Shown here piece by piece: positions 44,690-55,673 of a DNA stretch of 64,000 nt (the first letter of the stretch is position 1; each line of letters opens with the position of its first letter). The stretch is from Thalassia testudinum (lineage: Eukaryota > Streptophyta > Magnoliopsida > Alismatales > Hydrocharitaceae), in the NCBI GenBank assembly GCA_037157565.1, contig JAZHRO010000013.1:39374501-39438500 (forward strand). The letters run 5' to 3'. The position numbers and the translations under genes are program-made. The notes below the pieces were generated by a model, which made no database searches, had not been told where the DNA came from, and was given only the letters and a program-made list of their open reading frames with translations.

Positions 44690-45125
44690 TCCTTGGACAG
44701 ACTTTTGTGAAACATGTTTTCAGGGGTTGAAGGAGAGACTGACTTCAGCTCCTGTGCTTACCATCCCAGATAGTAGTGGCGGGTTTGTGGTTTACACAAC
44801 GACTCGTTGCAAGGGTTAAGGGGTGTGCTCATCTAGCGGGGTTACGTTGTCGCTAACGCTTCACGGCAACTGAAGCTCCTTGAGCATAGCTACCTTACCC
44901 ATGACTTAGAGTTAGCAATTGTTGTCTTCGCACTGAAGATATGGAGGCACTACCTTTATGGTGAGACCTTTGAGATTTTCACTGATCATAAGAGCCTCAG
45001 GTACTTGTTTGATCAGAAGGAGCTTAACATGAGATAGATACATTGGTTAGAGCTCCTGAAGGAGTATGACTGCATCATCTTCTACCATCAGAGGATGGCC
45101 AACGTGGTGGCTGACGCCTTGAGTT
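44690..45125 (+). pseudogene. RNase H of the complete chromovirus (broken)
   Basis: Recognisable blocks are LTSAPVLTIP, then [20 protein letters not shown] near 44900-44960, [20 protein letters not shown] near 44970-45030 and ANVVADAL near 45100. These match the gypsy RNase H consensus, including the TDHKSL block. Frames change near 44800-44880, where the N-terminal catalytic Asp block cannot be read in one frame, and a TAG follows LNMR near 45035. Confidence 0.8.
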
Positions 45126-45310
45126 GGAAGGCGCCTGCCTATTTGGCAAGGTTACAGGCATAGAGTTGGAGGCTTATGGAGGAGTTGGGCAGTTGGCGAC
45201 CCCGGGAATCACAGGGGTATTGTGGAGCAGTGACAGTGACACGACAGACGAGACCAGAGCTAATAGACCGCATCATCACAGGACAGATGACAGATCCGTA
45301 GCTGCAGTCG

Positions 45311-46062
45311 TTGCGAGACAGAGTACTGTCAGGGGACCTAGGAGACTTCTCTTTTACAGACGAGGTACTGTGCATGACGGAACGTTTGTGCTTTCCCTGG
45401 GACGAGGAGTTGTTGAGAGAGCTCCTAACTGAGGCACACGAGTCTAGGTTCACCATACATCCCGGGAACACGAAGATGTATCATGATTTGAGATGTGACT
45501 TTTGGTGGAGAGGGATGAAGTGGGATGTAAGTGAGTTCGTGCAGCAGTGTTTGGTGTGCCTGCAGGTGAAGGCCGAGCATCAGAGGCCTGCAGGGCTGTT
45601 GCAGCCACTTCCTGTTCCTTAGTGGAGGTGGGAGAGCATCACCATGAACTTGGTGGTGGGCTTACCCGTTACCCAGCGAGGACACAACGTAATCTGTGTG
45701 ATTGTAGACAGATTAACGAAGACGGCACGTTTCTTACCGATCCGAGTTACCTTGGGACCAGCATAGTTGGCAGAGCAGTATATTCGTGACGTGGTGCGTC
45801 TGCACGGAGTTCTACGTGAGATTGTATCCGACCGGGATACCCGTTTTACTTCCCAGTTTTGGGTCGAGTTTTAGCAGGCTTTGGGGACACAGTTGAGGTT
45901 TAGTTCGGCGTACCACCTCCAGAAGGACGGACAGTCAGAGTACATGATACAGATACTTGAGGACCTTTTACGCGCCTATGTACTAGACTAGTGGAACACT
46001 TGGGAGGAGCACTTACCCCTGGTAGAGTTTGCATATAATAACAACTATCACTCGAGTATCGG
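45311..46062 (+). pseudogene. Integrase zinc and catalytic domains of the complete chromovirus
   Basis: The HHCC zinc region reads AHESRFTIHPGNTKMYHDL with CLVC near 45555 (45430-45570). The core begins near 45640 with MNLVVGLPV (the usual first-Asp block DFVVGLP with Asp replaced by Asn). [14 protein letters not shown] near 45825 carries the second Asp. The block with the catalytic Glu reads DGQSEYMIQILEDLLRA. Stops are scattered (near 45620, 45767, 45870, 45990). With one catalytic Asp replaced, the domain would be inactive even in an open frame. Confidence 0.82.
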
Positions 46063-46717
46063 CATGGTACCCTACGAGGCTCTGTACGGACGGAGGTGTA
46101 CTGCGCCCTTGAGTTGGGTTGAGGTGGGGACCAAGTGGAAGGTTGGCCCCAGGTTGATTCGGCAGAGTCAGGAGGTGATAGAGCAGATTCACAGACGACT
46201 TCGCACTGTCAGGAGCAGACAGAAGAGTTATGCCGATCGGAAGTGCAGAGAGGTGCAATTTGAGGTTGGGGATCATGTCTTTCTTCGCATTTCGCCCATG
46301 AAGGGGCTGCAGCGTTTTAGGGTGAAAGGGAAGCTTGCGCCAAGGTTTGTGGGGTCCTTTGAGGTCCTACAGTGGGTATGACCAGTTGCTTACCGGCTTG
46401 CCCTTCCTCCCCAGCTTTCTGGTGTGCACGACGTGTTCCACGTGTCCAACCTCAGGAAGTACGTCGCTGATCCCAGTCACGTTCTGATCCACTAGAGTGC
46501 CGAGGTGGGTGATGACCTGACCTACCCCGAGAGACCAGTGCAGATACCAGACAGAGTTGTCTGGAGTTTGAGACAGAAGCAGGTACCCCTGGTGAAGGTC
46601 TTGTGAAGGAGCCAGCGGTACGAGGAGGCTACCTAGGAGCCTGAGGTTTTGATGTGAGAGCGGTACTAGGAGCTTTTTGAGGGTACGTCTTTTCAAACCG
46701 GCTTCGGTGCTCTTTAA
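46063..46717 (+). pseudogene. Integrase C-terminus and chromodomain-like tail
   Basis: The frame has YEALYGRRCTAPLSWVEVG, then the GPY/F-type block GDHVFLRISPMKGLQRF and GKLAPRFVGSFEVLQ, then VHDVFHVSNLRKYVADPSHV. The end (about 46520-46690) corresponds to the open fragment A tail with PVQIPDRVVWSLRQKQVPLV but holds several stops (near 46379, 46495, 46604, 46635, 46655). The chromodomain-like end marks the lineage and would have steered integration to marked chromatin. Confidence 0.82.
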
Positions 46718-46921
46718 GTTTGTTATTCATGTATATTTCCTTTTCCGCACCCTAGTTAGCTCAAGTTTCGGGGACAAAACTTCCTTTAAGTTTGTTATGT
46801 TGTGAAGACCCGTTCTATTCTGAGCCTTTTAAGATGTATGGACTGTTAGTCAGGCATCTGGTCAAACGTCTGGACCCATTCCTAGATGTCTGAAAATTGA
46901 AAATTTTGTACGCATACTCGC

Positions 46922-46946
46922 GTCTACACGCTGCCTGCGTGTAGAC
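46922..46946 (+). promoter_or_regulatory. LTR stem-loop (3' LTR copy)
   Basis: Arms GTCTACACGC and GCGTGTAGAC around TGCCT; all ten positions are Watson-Crick pairs. Confidence 0.82.
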
Positions 46947-47703
46947 AGACCCCTTTTTCTTCTCTCCCCCACTAGAACCCTAGCGCACTCCCTATATAAC
47001 CCCTCTCCCCCCTTCCTCTCTTCCCCACACCACCACAGCCACCTTCCTTCCTTCCTCTCCATTGCAGCGAGAGGGGCGAGCGTGAGAGAGGGTGCGAGAG
47101 CGAGCGACGAGGAGGAGAAGCGGCGTGAGGAGAGGTGGAAGAACTTGAGCTCGCGAGCTTGTGGGAGCTTGCCGAAGAACGCACGGCTGGAGCAGCGCAT
47201 GCGGGAGGAGGAGCACGTTGGGGGAGACGTCCCCGACACATTGTTGCAGCCGGAGCTGCAAACGAGGAGGAGAGGCCGCGGCTGCACGCGGCGAGAGGAG
47301 CAGGAGGTTGCTTTGGTTCTAGGATTTTCTCAGAATCAGACGTTTGGCGTGCTGTCCAGACGACGGGTTGGACGTCTGGTGACGACACCGGATGTCTGAA
47401 AGCAGAGCTTCGCGAAGGTACGTTTCTCTTGCGGTTATGGCCATGCAGGCCGCACCGTAAAGCCAATCTGTATGGCTAAAAGTGGGTGATTCGTCTGTTG
47501 CGTGCAGGGATAGCTTCAGGAAGGCGCGGGGCATGCCCTCCCACACGTTTTGGATGTTTGGACAGCTTACCAGACGACCCGAAGCGCTCCCAGACGACTG
47601 GAGGAGAGGTCAGACATCTGGAGTTGGTTCCAGACGGTCAAATAGGGGTTCTGGATGATTAAAGTCGATGCAAAAACCTGAGGTGAGACCTTGGTGACTT
47701 TTA

Positions 47704-47757
47704 AGACGTCTGGCACAAGGTGACTTTTAAGACGTCTGGACCTTGTGCCAGACGTCT
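47704..47757 (+). repeat. 17-bp inverted repeat around a 20-base loop in the 3' LTR
   Basis: Arms AGACGTCTGGCACAAGG and CCTTGTGCCAGACGTCT. The 5' LTR has only the shorter form at 40066-40093 (10-bp arms AGACGTCTGG, loop 8). Confidence 0.85.
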
Positions 47758-49443
47758 GATTTAGGTCTGCAGTTCTATTTTTGACCTGTTTAGGGTCCGT
47801 TTGAAGTCTGTTTTATACAAAATAGATATCTGTGGTTTCCTTGTGAGTTCCTCTACATGTTAGTAAGCATTATATACTGTTCTGAACATTCTGTTGTGAC
47901 ATGTCTCTTGGTATAGGACTTCGATTTGTTGCGTGTTCGGGGCCTACAGAGGCACGTGAGCGTGCCGTTCGAGCCCCCAGTACTCCCGGATTATTTAGTA
48001 GAGTGGTTTCCCCTGTTTTTAATTGTAAAACATGAATGCTATGTGAAATTGGATAACTAGAAACCTAGGATGTGGCATGAATCCTAGGACAAGAAGTACT
48101 TGCATTGTTTGTATGCGTGTTTAAGATTGCAGTCATAAATGAATGAATAGAAATGTAAACAATTGCCTGTTAATAAATACGAGCTGCCTGTGAAATATGA
48201 AATGCCTATGCTAGTTAAACAGTTACCTGTGACATTACTTGTTGTATATGTTAAATTTCAGAAATGCGAGCTGCATGTGTATAATATGAGAATGGAAATG
48301 TGAATGATGAAACTTGGTATGGAACAACATGGTGAATACGAGCATGAACCCTGCGAGGAATTAGGAGTAGAGCTCCTGTGGATAAATGGAATGGATCTGG
48401 AAATGTGAGTGGGAAGTGTGCTGGCCCTTGATGACATGGTACCAAGGAGAGCGACTGTCTCCTGCTTAGTGTAGAGTGGAGCTAGTCGCCCTTGGGTTGG
48501 GACCTGGGGTTAGGATTGGCTACTCTACATCGACTTCTTTGGCCCTCGCGTACACTGTACTGGGGAGAGCTACTAGTGTAGGGAGAGAGCTAGCCACCCC
48601 ACAGGGCCTGGGGTTCAGCTAGCCACCCTACATTGACTTGTTAGGCCCACTGGGCAAACCGGGGTAGTCAGACGAGGGTGTGCGGATTGTGGTGGGGCGA
48701 GACCCCTATTACTGAGAGGGCTAGGCCCTATACTGTTCCGTGCTGTACTTTGGGCGTACCCGCTAGCAGAAACGACTGACTGTGTGCCAGTGCGGGGTAG
48801 CTACCCGTGTGCTTATCGTGCGTGGCGTAGTCATCACTACGTCTGTCTGTGACCTCGGGTGGTTGACTGGGTGTAGGATCACCACGGGGGACTCTCCCGA
48901 CCAGGAGAGCGCCACGTGTGCCTTCTGCTCTTCGGAAAAGGCTACAATCAAGATCGTTCCCAAGAGGAACACACGAGATTAAGAAAGAGATCTGAAAGTA
49001 AACCAATGGGTGAAAGAAATGACTTGCAAAATAAATTAATTGGAAAAGATAAAATTACCAGTTAGTCTTTACTGCTTTAGTTAGTTGGTTACCACCAGCG
49101 TTCGCTGACTCCATTTTACTCGTACCCCTTTACAGGTCCAGGAGTTGAGTAGCCCGAGTCACCAACTGCAGAGGGTGCTGGACCCAGTCGAGCCCAGCAA
49201 TAGTTCCTATTTTTATTGTACTTCCTTTTGCTAGTGAGTTAGACTGTTGTGGTGGTGATATGTACTGTTAACAGCTTTTACTTCCTTTACTGCTTGTACT
49301 CTTTTACTGTTAGTTACTTAGCATAGTGAATGTGGTTTACTTTCCTACTTTTTGGTTATTTCTTGTGGGACAACTGGGTCTTGGGATTAGTCGAGTCGAG
49401 CCGGTCTTGGGTCCTGTAGGGATTTAGGAACTGGGTCGTAACA

Positions 49444-49448
49444 TATAG
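49444..49448 (+). repeat. Target-site duplication TATAG (right)
   Basis: Matches 39208-39212 exactly. Confidence 0.92.
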
Positions 49449-49800
49449 CCACCTGATTTAGATAATGCATCACCCTCAAGGAGCTCATGTTGTGCAACTT
49501 CTCCATGTTTCGGTACGCCTTTAGATCCTTTTTCCCCATTTTTTTGGTGGTAATATCCCCAATCATCATGCATATTTGGGAAGTCCTAGAAACTAGAATG
49601 TGTCATATCTTGAACATGAGAGGATAGTTGATGCCTTCATCATCAGATATCTTTGATTGCAATGAATTGATTCTTCTTCATTTAATTTTGAAATATGTAA
49701 AAAGCATGTGTAAGATAAATATGAATGTGGTCTGCCCATGAAGAGGAGTTGTAAATAGTATTCATGTACTTAAGTTTCAAGTTCCTCCTTTCTTTATAAA

Positions 49801-49978
49801 TGGCGGGAGTGAGTTTGAGGTGTTATCTATGAGTGAATAGTTAAATGTGGCAGCAAAAGAAGCCATATCAGTACTTTCTCATGTAATAATGGCGGGAGTG
49901 AGTTTGAGGTGTTATCTATGAGTGAATAGTTAAATGTGGCAGCAAAAGAAGCCATATCAGTACTTTCTCATGTAATAA
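49801..49978 (+). repeat. Perfect 89-bp tandem duplication
   Basis: Two identical units, 49801-49889 and 49890-49978, each starting TGGCGGGAGTGAG and ending TCATGTAATAA. I found no difference between them. It lies in non-coding DNA upstream of the exon-like relic at 50209. Confidence 0.93.
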
Positions 49979-50208
49979 TTGTATTTGGATATGATCATAA
50001 AATAGGATTTGCAAAGGTTCCATATTCTATTTTAAATCTTGTGCACCTAGAAGCTTTCTACATATCACATTTCCAAACAAGTTTCCTGAAGACATCTATA
50101 TTTTGTTGTTGACCACCAATTTTTATCAAACAATATCATAAGAAACTCCCTTCCACTCGATCTAGCAAGATGAATTGCATATATACATCGTTATGCTTTT
50201 CCTTGTAG

Positions 50209-50480
50209 CTACCTTGAATATGTTCATGTTGAATATGCTAGGAGAGTTGCTGCACAACTGTTGGCACTGATGGCTTCTAATGCTGACGACCTGACCACTA
50301 ATATTGAAGGTTTTAAAAATGCAGAACTGAAGATTTATAGCATTGGAGTACAAATTCATGGAGAAGTGTCCAAAGGCCGGCTAAGTTGCCACAAAAAAGA
50401 TTGAGAAGGATGTGGAAGAAACTCAGTATGTGAAGAACACGATGGATGCTAAAGAAGTTCCAAAAGACAAGGGCATGTAA
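50209..50480 (+). pseudogene. Terminal-exon relic of an unidentified host gene (one frameshift)
   Basis: After a good acceptor (CTTTTCCTTGTAG at 50196-50208) the frame from 50210 reads YLEYVHVEYARRVAAQLLAL, then SNADDLTTNIEGF and KIYSIGVQIHGEV. It is open until a one-base shift near 50380-50400; the shifted frame then reads KIEKDVEETQYVKNTMDAKE and ends with TAA at 50478-50480. The composition (Leu/Glu/Lys, helical) is protein-like and differs from the flanks. I do not recognise the family; a cytoskeletal or motor-protein tail is possible but not shown. No adjacent exon is seen within the preceding 700 bp. Confidence 0.45.
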
Positions 50481-50987
50481 TCTAAAGCAGGTGAAAATTT
50501 ATTGGTACTTTGTTTTTTCTTGATATGCCAAAGTAGATGGTGGCGGGTGAGAAGTTAGCTCCCGGTTAATATTTATTTTGAATGCAGCAACGCGCGGGCT
50601 ATCAAGTAGTAACTATTAAAGTCAGTGTGAGATCGAATCACACGGAATTGTAGCGGTTATTGTATGTCAATTGATCAGTGCCATTCGACGTGAATATAAT
50701 ATAATCCGTGCCTGTTTCCTTCTTCAGTCGATTGCTTCACTTCCTCTACCTTACTCCTGCTCTCCTCTTCCCCACCTAGATTCCCTCCCCACTGTGGGCA
50801 CATCAGAAGCTGTAGCACCTCTATCGTCTCTCCTCTACTCGATTGCTCCTCTGCCTTGCCCCCTCCCTCGCCTCCCTTTCCTACATCACTGTCGCTTCTC
50901 TCCTTCTACCTATTCTTCATCACCCTCCACACCATCTCCACTGTAGCAAACCCTTGGCGGAGCCACTCACATCATCCCTCATTACCC
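50481..50987. other. Flank with pyrimidine-rich stretch, no supported gene
   Basis: From about 50690 to 50950 the plus strand is rich in CTCC/CTTC words. The GTGTGAGATCGAATCACA...GTAGCGGTTATTGT stretch at about 50624-50665 resembles GTGGGATTGAATCACA...GTAGTAGTTATTGT at 38630-38675, so the two flanks may share a repeat. Open stretches here are low in complexity and are not called. Confidence 0.4.
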
Positions 50988-52562
50988 TATCACGACCCGA
51001 TCCCAGATCCCTACAACACCCGAGACTGGCTCGCCTTGACTAATCCCAATACCTAGTCGTCCAACGAAAAATAACTAAATAACATGCATCAATTCATAAC
51101 CACACAAGTCAGGTAACTAAGCAGAAAGACATTGGCAACAAAGGAGAAACAGAACAGTAATACTAATATATTACATGCCTTCAAGACCTGAAATACAGCC
51201 ATTACAACAAAAAGCTAGTACATACATGACAGAGAATACAGCAAGAAAGTACTGGAAAGTGTAACTACAGAAACTCACTAGCAGCAGAAACTACAGTTGG
51301 GCTCGACTAGGCCCAGCGTCCTCTGTAGCCGGTGACTTGGGCTACTCAAATCCTTGACCTTTACAAGGTTATACATCTGGAGTCAGCTAACGCTGAGTAG
51401 AGTGGTGGCTAAAACATAAAGTGCATTTAACAAGTAGCTTAACATATTACTTTCAGATTCCAATTATCTTATAACGGCTTGCTGTGTAGAGATTTCTAAT
51501 CAGGATCCATTACATTACTTAATCCTCTTGTTTCCTAAAGGAACGATCTTGCTTGCAGTTTTCCTGTGATGTAGGATGCACACGTGGCACTCTCCTGCCT
51601 AGGAGAGTCCCTTCGTGGTAGTCCTACATCCGGTCTACCCCCTCGAGGTCACGGTTGCGATGTAGCGGTGACTACGCACACGTGATAAGCACGTGGGTAG
51701 CTACCCTGCACTGGCACGCGATCAATCGTTTCCGCTAGTGGGAATGCCCAAACGTACAGTACGGAACAGCATAGGGCCTTGCCCTCTCAGAACAGAACAG
51801 GGGTCTCGCCCCTTCACAGTCTGCGTACCATCGTCTGGCTATCCTGATTTGCCTAATGGGCTAACAGGAGTTGGTGTAGGGTGTCCATGCCTAACCCCAG
51901 GCCCCCTGGGGCGGCTAGCTCCCCCTACACTAAGTGGCTCTCCTGTGTACCACATACGCAAGGGCCAATAGGAATCGACGTAGAATGGCCAATATCACCC
52001 CAGGACTCAACCTAGGGGCAGCAAGCTCCCCTCTGCACTACAAGGGATAGTTGCTCTCTTTGGTACTGCGTACACGAAGTTCAGCTAGCTTCCCTTAACG
52101 GTTGCCCGTGGGCGGCAATTCCAGAACCATCCGGTTCTCTGTGCCACGGTATTCTTGTCTCGTTCTACATTCCCCGTAGGGTTTATACATGTATTTCTCT
52201 ACATCCAGTTTGATATATACAGAATAGGCAGCTCAATCACAGTAAATGTTTGTTCATAATGTGGTCCATCCCAAATAATACAGACAGCTCATGATTTACT
52301 CAATATTCACATGCATTTTTGTCTCGCCCAAGTGTTCATATCACAACCTAGGGTTCAATTGAATAGATGTATTCTAGAGCATACGTTTATTTCTTCCTAG
52401 GGTTCATCTCACATCCTAGGTTTAACTAATTGCATGCATTTTATTAATTTGGAGATTTATAGTTAGAACCACTCTACCAGGATAACCGGGTGGAATGGGG
52501 GCTCGTACAACAGCTCTCGACGTCTTTGCAGGTCCCCTATACTCGATGAATTGGAGACCTAA
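50988..52562 (-). repeat. Chromovirus LTR fragment (second half)
   Basis: The minus-strand end resembles GGGTCGTGATA. Landmarks in reverse are GGGCTCGACTAGGCCCAG near 51300, CACGTGGCACTCTCC near 51580 and CACTCTACCAGGATAACCGG near 52470. It corresponds to LTR positions from about 1130 to the end, about 1.57 kb, lacking the stem-loop and TATA box. Confidence 0.75.
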
Positions 52563-52976
52563 TGTTACAACTCGGTTCCTAGATCCCTATAGGACCTGAG
52601 ACCAGTTTGCCTCAACTAATCTCATGACCTAGCCGTGCAACAAGAAATAACCAAAAGTAGGAAAGTAAACCAAATTCACACATGCAATATAACTAAGCAG
52701 AAGAAGAGAACGTAGCAGTAATGAAAGTAGAACAACTGTCTCAATACATACACCACAACAACAATAGAAAACAGAACGGAAACAGAAACTAACAAGAACA
52801 GTAAAGCATGTATCCATTACTCACTACAACAGTAGAAAACGAAAGAGCTGAAAAATGACTACGGCTGGGCTTGACTGGGCCCAGCACCCTCTGCAGCTAG
52901 AAACTCGGGCTGCTCAACTGCTGTTCCTGAATAGTGTTATGAAAGGACAGAGTCAGTGAACGCTGAGTGGAGTGGT
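52563..52976 (-). repeat. Second chromovirus LTR end, directly behind the first
   Basis: Plus-strand start TGTTACAACTCGGTTCC is the end of another LTR copy read on the minus strand. It shares GGGCTTGACTGGGCCCAGC near 52865 and GTCAGTGAACGCTGAGTGG near 52952 with the preceding fragment. It is cut at 52976 by a Tat-like LTR. Confidence 0.72.
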
Positions 52977-53790
52977 TGATGAGTGGCTACTCGTCATAGC
53001 TAAAAAGCTAAAGTTAAGCTAGAAACTGGGTTAAACAATATCAAATTAACACATAAAAAGGGGTTGAGTGTGGGAATCAAAGAAAAAGACCTAAAACCTT
53101 AATTTTGTGTTAAAATTGCATAATTAGGTCATAAAATGAGATATTCTTGAGAAAAAGGTCAAATGGTGATTCAAGTGTTAATTGAATACACAAACAAGTT
53201 TAAAAGTCAAAATCAAAAGTATAATTAATTTCTCAAATGTTCAATTAAGCACATATGGAAATTTGAAGGCATTTGGACATCATTAAGACCTTGAAACTTA
53301 AAATTTATATTTAGGTTCTTTTTGCATCACATTTCCTTCTTTAGAAAACTTTCCCGGACTTATTTGTAACCCGTAGGGACCTCTTTGAAAATCCTTAGGG
53401 TCCATTCAGCTGTCATTCTTTACCACTTATGGGCTCACTTATAAATGTTCTACCTCTTCACAGAAGGTCCTCCCTACAATTTGCCCTTTAGAAGCTGGCT
53501 ACCTGGAGCTCTTTGCACGCACTGTGCGTGCGAAGAACTCGCGACATCTCGACCATCCATTCTCCTTCGATCTTGATCTATGGCTCAATCTGAATTGAAG
53601 CTTCGCGCGAAGCAGCGCGTGTGCTCACCTAACCCCCCAGATCCTATCCTACGGTCAGATTTCAATTTGGCAGCCCGCGCGATCCTCTCCTCTCATCCTT
53701 GCCGCCGGTGCCCTTGACGTCTATCCTCACCCCCATGGTGATCTAAGCCACTGAGATTGCTATTTAAGCTATTGTAGTATAGTAGTAGTA
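52977..53790 (+). repeat. Start of a Tat-like LTR (family of 20081-32750)
   Basis: Begins TGATGAGTGGCTACTCGTCA. It follows the same order as the reverse complement of 24880-24140: AT-rich start, GACCTCTTTGAAAA and ACCACTTATGGGCT words, GTGCGTG and ATCTTGATC words, TATTTAAGCT. Similarity fades around 53790. The remainder of the LTR is missing. Confidence 0.62.
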
Positions 53791-54710
53791 TAGCATAGTT
53801 TAGTTAGACTTAGGTATACTACTTAGGACTATCTGTTAGTCATAAGTTGTGAGGGCCTATTCTCACACATTTATTATAATAACTGTGGACTCTGTAGACT
53901 CTGTTTTTCTATTTCTTAAACTCATCGCTCATCGACAAGGTTTTCCATTTGCAGTTTTCCTTATTGATTTCTTTCTTTATTTTTGATTGTTGCATTATTC
54001 AAAATTAAAAAAAAAAAAATTAAAGAAGATCTCATCTTTATCTAGCAGCAGCATACCCTTAGGCATCCATGTTATGTTGCATATTCTACTTGCTAGATTT
54101 TTATTCCAAGTCAAATTTGCATATTGTTGATTGCTGGAGTCAGGTACGCATTCTTTACCTGTCTTGAACTCCTGCCATAATTGCATTTGACTTGAAATCT
54201 AAGAAGACCGTCTTGTGTATTGAATTGATTAAAAAGAGAGATGAGCAGCATAGAAGTCATCTTATAATCACTTGAATCAAATCAAAAGGAGACGTTTAAA
54301 TCTGAGTGAAACCTTGACTGAGATTTTTACCGCATTGTGCTGATTGCTATTGTTCACACAGCACGATCACTTAAGATCAAAATACACGGGTTTCTACCTC
54401 ATCTCCTTCTGCAACCACAGGATCTGGATTCGCACGCCAGTGTTATCTAGAGTCCCAGAGGATTTTGGAGGTCTACACATTGCTAGGTCTATTTTAGGAT
54501 GCGTACAATTGTTTGAAACAGTTGTTTGCGTACTATATTATTTTGCATAGCAACCTTTAGGTAAAAATTTGATTCTTCTTGCTTGCTTGATTGGTCTCTT
54601 GATTGATTGGTATTTGATTGGGATTTTCTGATTTCTATGAATTAAGCTAGATTAGTCCTTTCCATTGAGTTGTGACTGATTGTATTAAATTCGTTTTGAA
54701 AACCAACTCA
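53791..54710 (+). other. Probable leader region of element 3; its 5' LTR not recognised
   Basis: AT-rich, with TAGTATAG repeats (53776-53800), a run of A at about 54006-54020 and TTTGCAG words that could be acceptors. No tRNA-Asp primer site could be found, so the LTR and primer site of element 3 are either deleted or too decayed to see. Confidence 0.4.
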
Positions 54711-54751
54711 ATGGAAGGTAGAAGATCCCAGAACCCAGAGCTAGTAGTCCC

Positions 54752-54756
54752 CTTGG
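54752..54756 (+). repeat. Target-site duplication CTTGG (left) of the solo LTR
   Basis: Same five bases as 56503-56507, directly outside TG...CA termini. Confidence 0.92.
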
Positions 54757-55289
54757 TGATGTAAACACATTTACACTACTTAAAATGTCTATTTATGCAT
54801 GTTCTTAAGCATAGGATTGCATTTCATGATATAAATATTGCATAACATGCATCATCTTGCATTTAGAGTAGTTTGAATAAAATGGAGGTTAATTGTCTCC
54901 TTTTATGTGCTTGGACAGGGCAAACATTTTATCGGGGCCTCGGATCAAAGATCCAACCGTATGGATGTGATCAGGGCGACGATTGGAGTTCAACGACTCC
55001 AAGATCGCCCTAATCAGGCATCCGTAGCATCAGATAGAGACCGGGGAACCCTAGAAGATCAAGGGCCAGGATGGTGTAAATCCACACTTCAGATGACAAA
55101 TCCAACCGCACGGATGAATTCGGATCGACGATCGCAGCCCAATGACACAAAAATCGAGTCAATCCGACATCCGTGGCACCATCCACAACTTCCAGAAGAT
55201 GGACGGCCAAGATGAAGCCACGTGGCGCCATCTCAGCCGCCCAAACGGCCGCTTGCATCTTGTGAAGACCGCGCACCCGTCTCCTCTCC

Positions 55290-55313
55290 GCCGTTGGATC
55301 TCGATCCAACGGC
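55290..55313 (+). repeat. Hairpin, arms GCCGTTGGAT
   Basis: Perfect 10-bp arms around CTCG. Homologous sites are 8909-8932 (minus, arms intact) and 11191-11214 (one mismatch). Confidence 0.8.
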
Positions 55314-55560
55314 TGCGACGCGCCCGCGCTGAAGTCAAGCGCTCGACACAAACGCGACCGCAGCTCAGCGGTCGAGCGCTTTAACGCGAAGCAGGGACGC
55401 GCGTTCGAGCCGCGCCCCGCAAAAATTGGAGCGGTGGCGCGCCTCCAATCGATCGCCTGATCGCGATTTAACGGCCGCGCGCGCCCGATAGCGCCGACGC
55501 GCGATTTGACGCGCGATCGCGCGCACAGGCGGGCGGGCGGCGGTGAAGGCGCGATTTTAA

Positions 55561-55586
55561 GCCGTCCGATCTCGCGATCGGACGGC
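55561..55586 (+). repeat. Hairpin, arms GCCGTCCGATC
   Basis: Perfect 11-bp arms around TCGC. Related, slightly mismatched versions occur at about 8657-8682 and 17432-17457. Confidence 0.8.
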
Positions 55587-55673
55587 TGAGACTTCGCGGA
55601 CGTACGAAGCCGTTGAGGGCGCGAGCAAGCGAGGAGGTGCGCGCGAGCCGCCCACGTTGCCCACATTAGGGGC

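Larger units (their letters stand above)
39213..49443 (+). mobile_element. Complete but inactive Tekay/Del-like chromovirus
   Basis: 10,231 bp with two LTRs, initiator-tRNA-Met primer site, gag, protease, RT, RNase H, integrase and a chromodomain-like tail. It is flanked by TATAG at 39208-39212 and 49444-49448, a perfect 5-bp target duplication. It is the best-preserved element in the window, but gag-pol has many stops and frameshifts. The LTRs differ mostly by transitions (about 22 differences, 19 of them transitions, in the first 150 bp by my count), so the insertion is old and probably methylated. Confidence 0.93.
46801..49443 (+). repeat. 3' LTR of the complete chromovirus
   Basis: 2643 bp, TGTGAAGACC...GGTCGTAACA, 43 bp longer than the 5' LTR. 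TATA box at 46992-46999. Part of the length difference is a 26-bp insertion near 47693-47739 that builds a 17-bp inverted repeat. The purine-rich tract expected before the LTR is not obvious; the upstream sequence is TTTCGGGGACAAAACTTCC. Confidence 0.92.

Noticed and set aside
46862..47479. Arg/Ser-rich open frames at the same place in both chromovirus LTRs (also 39481-39841)
   Set aside because: Present in LTRs because the LTRs are copies; the frame changes between copies and spans the promoter, so coding is not supported.
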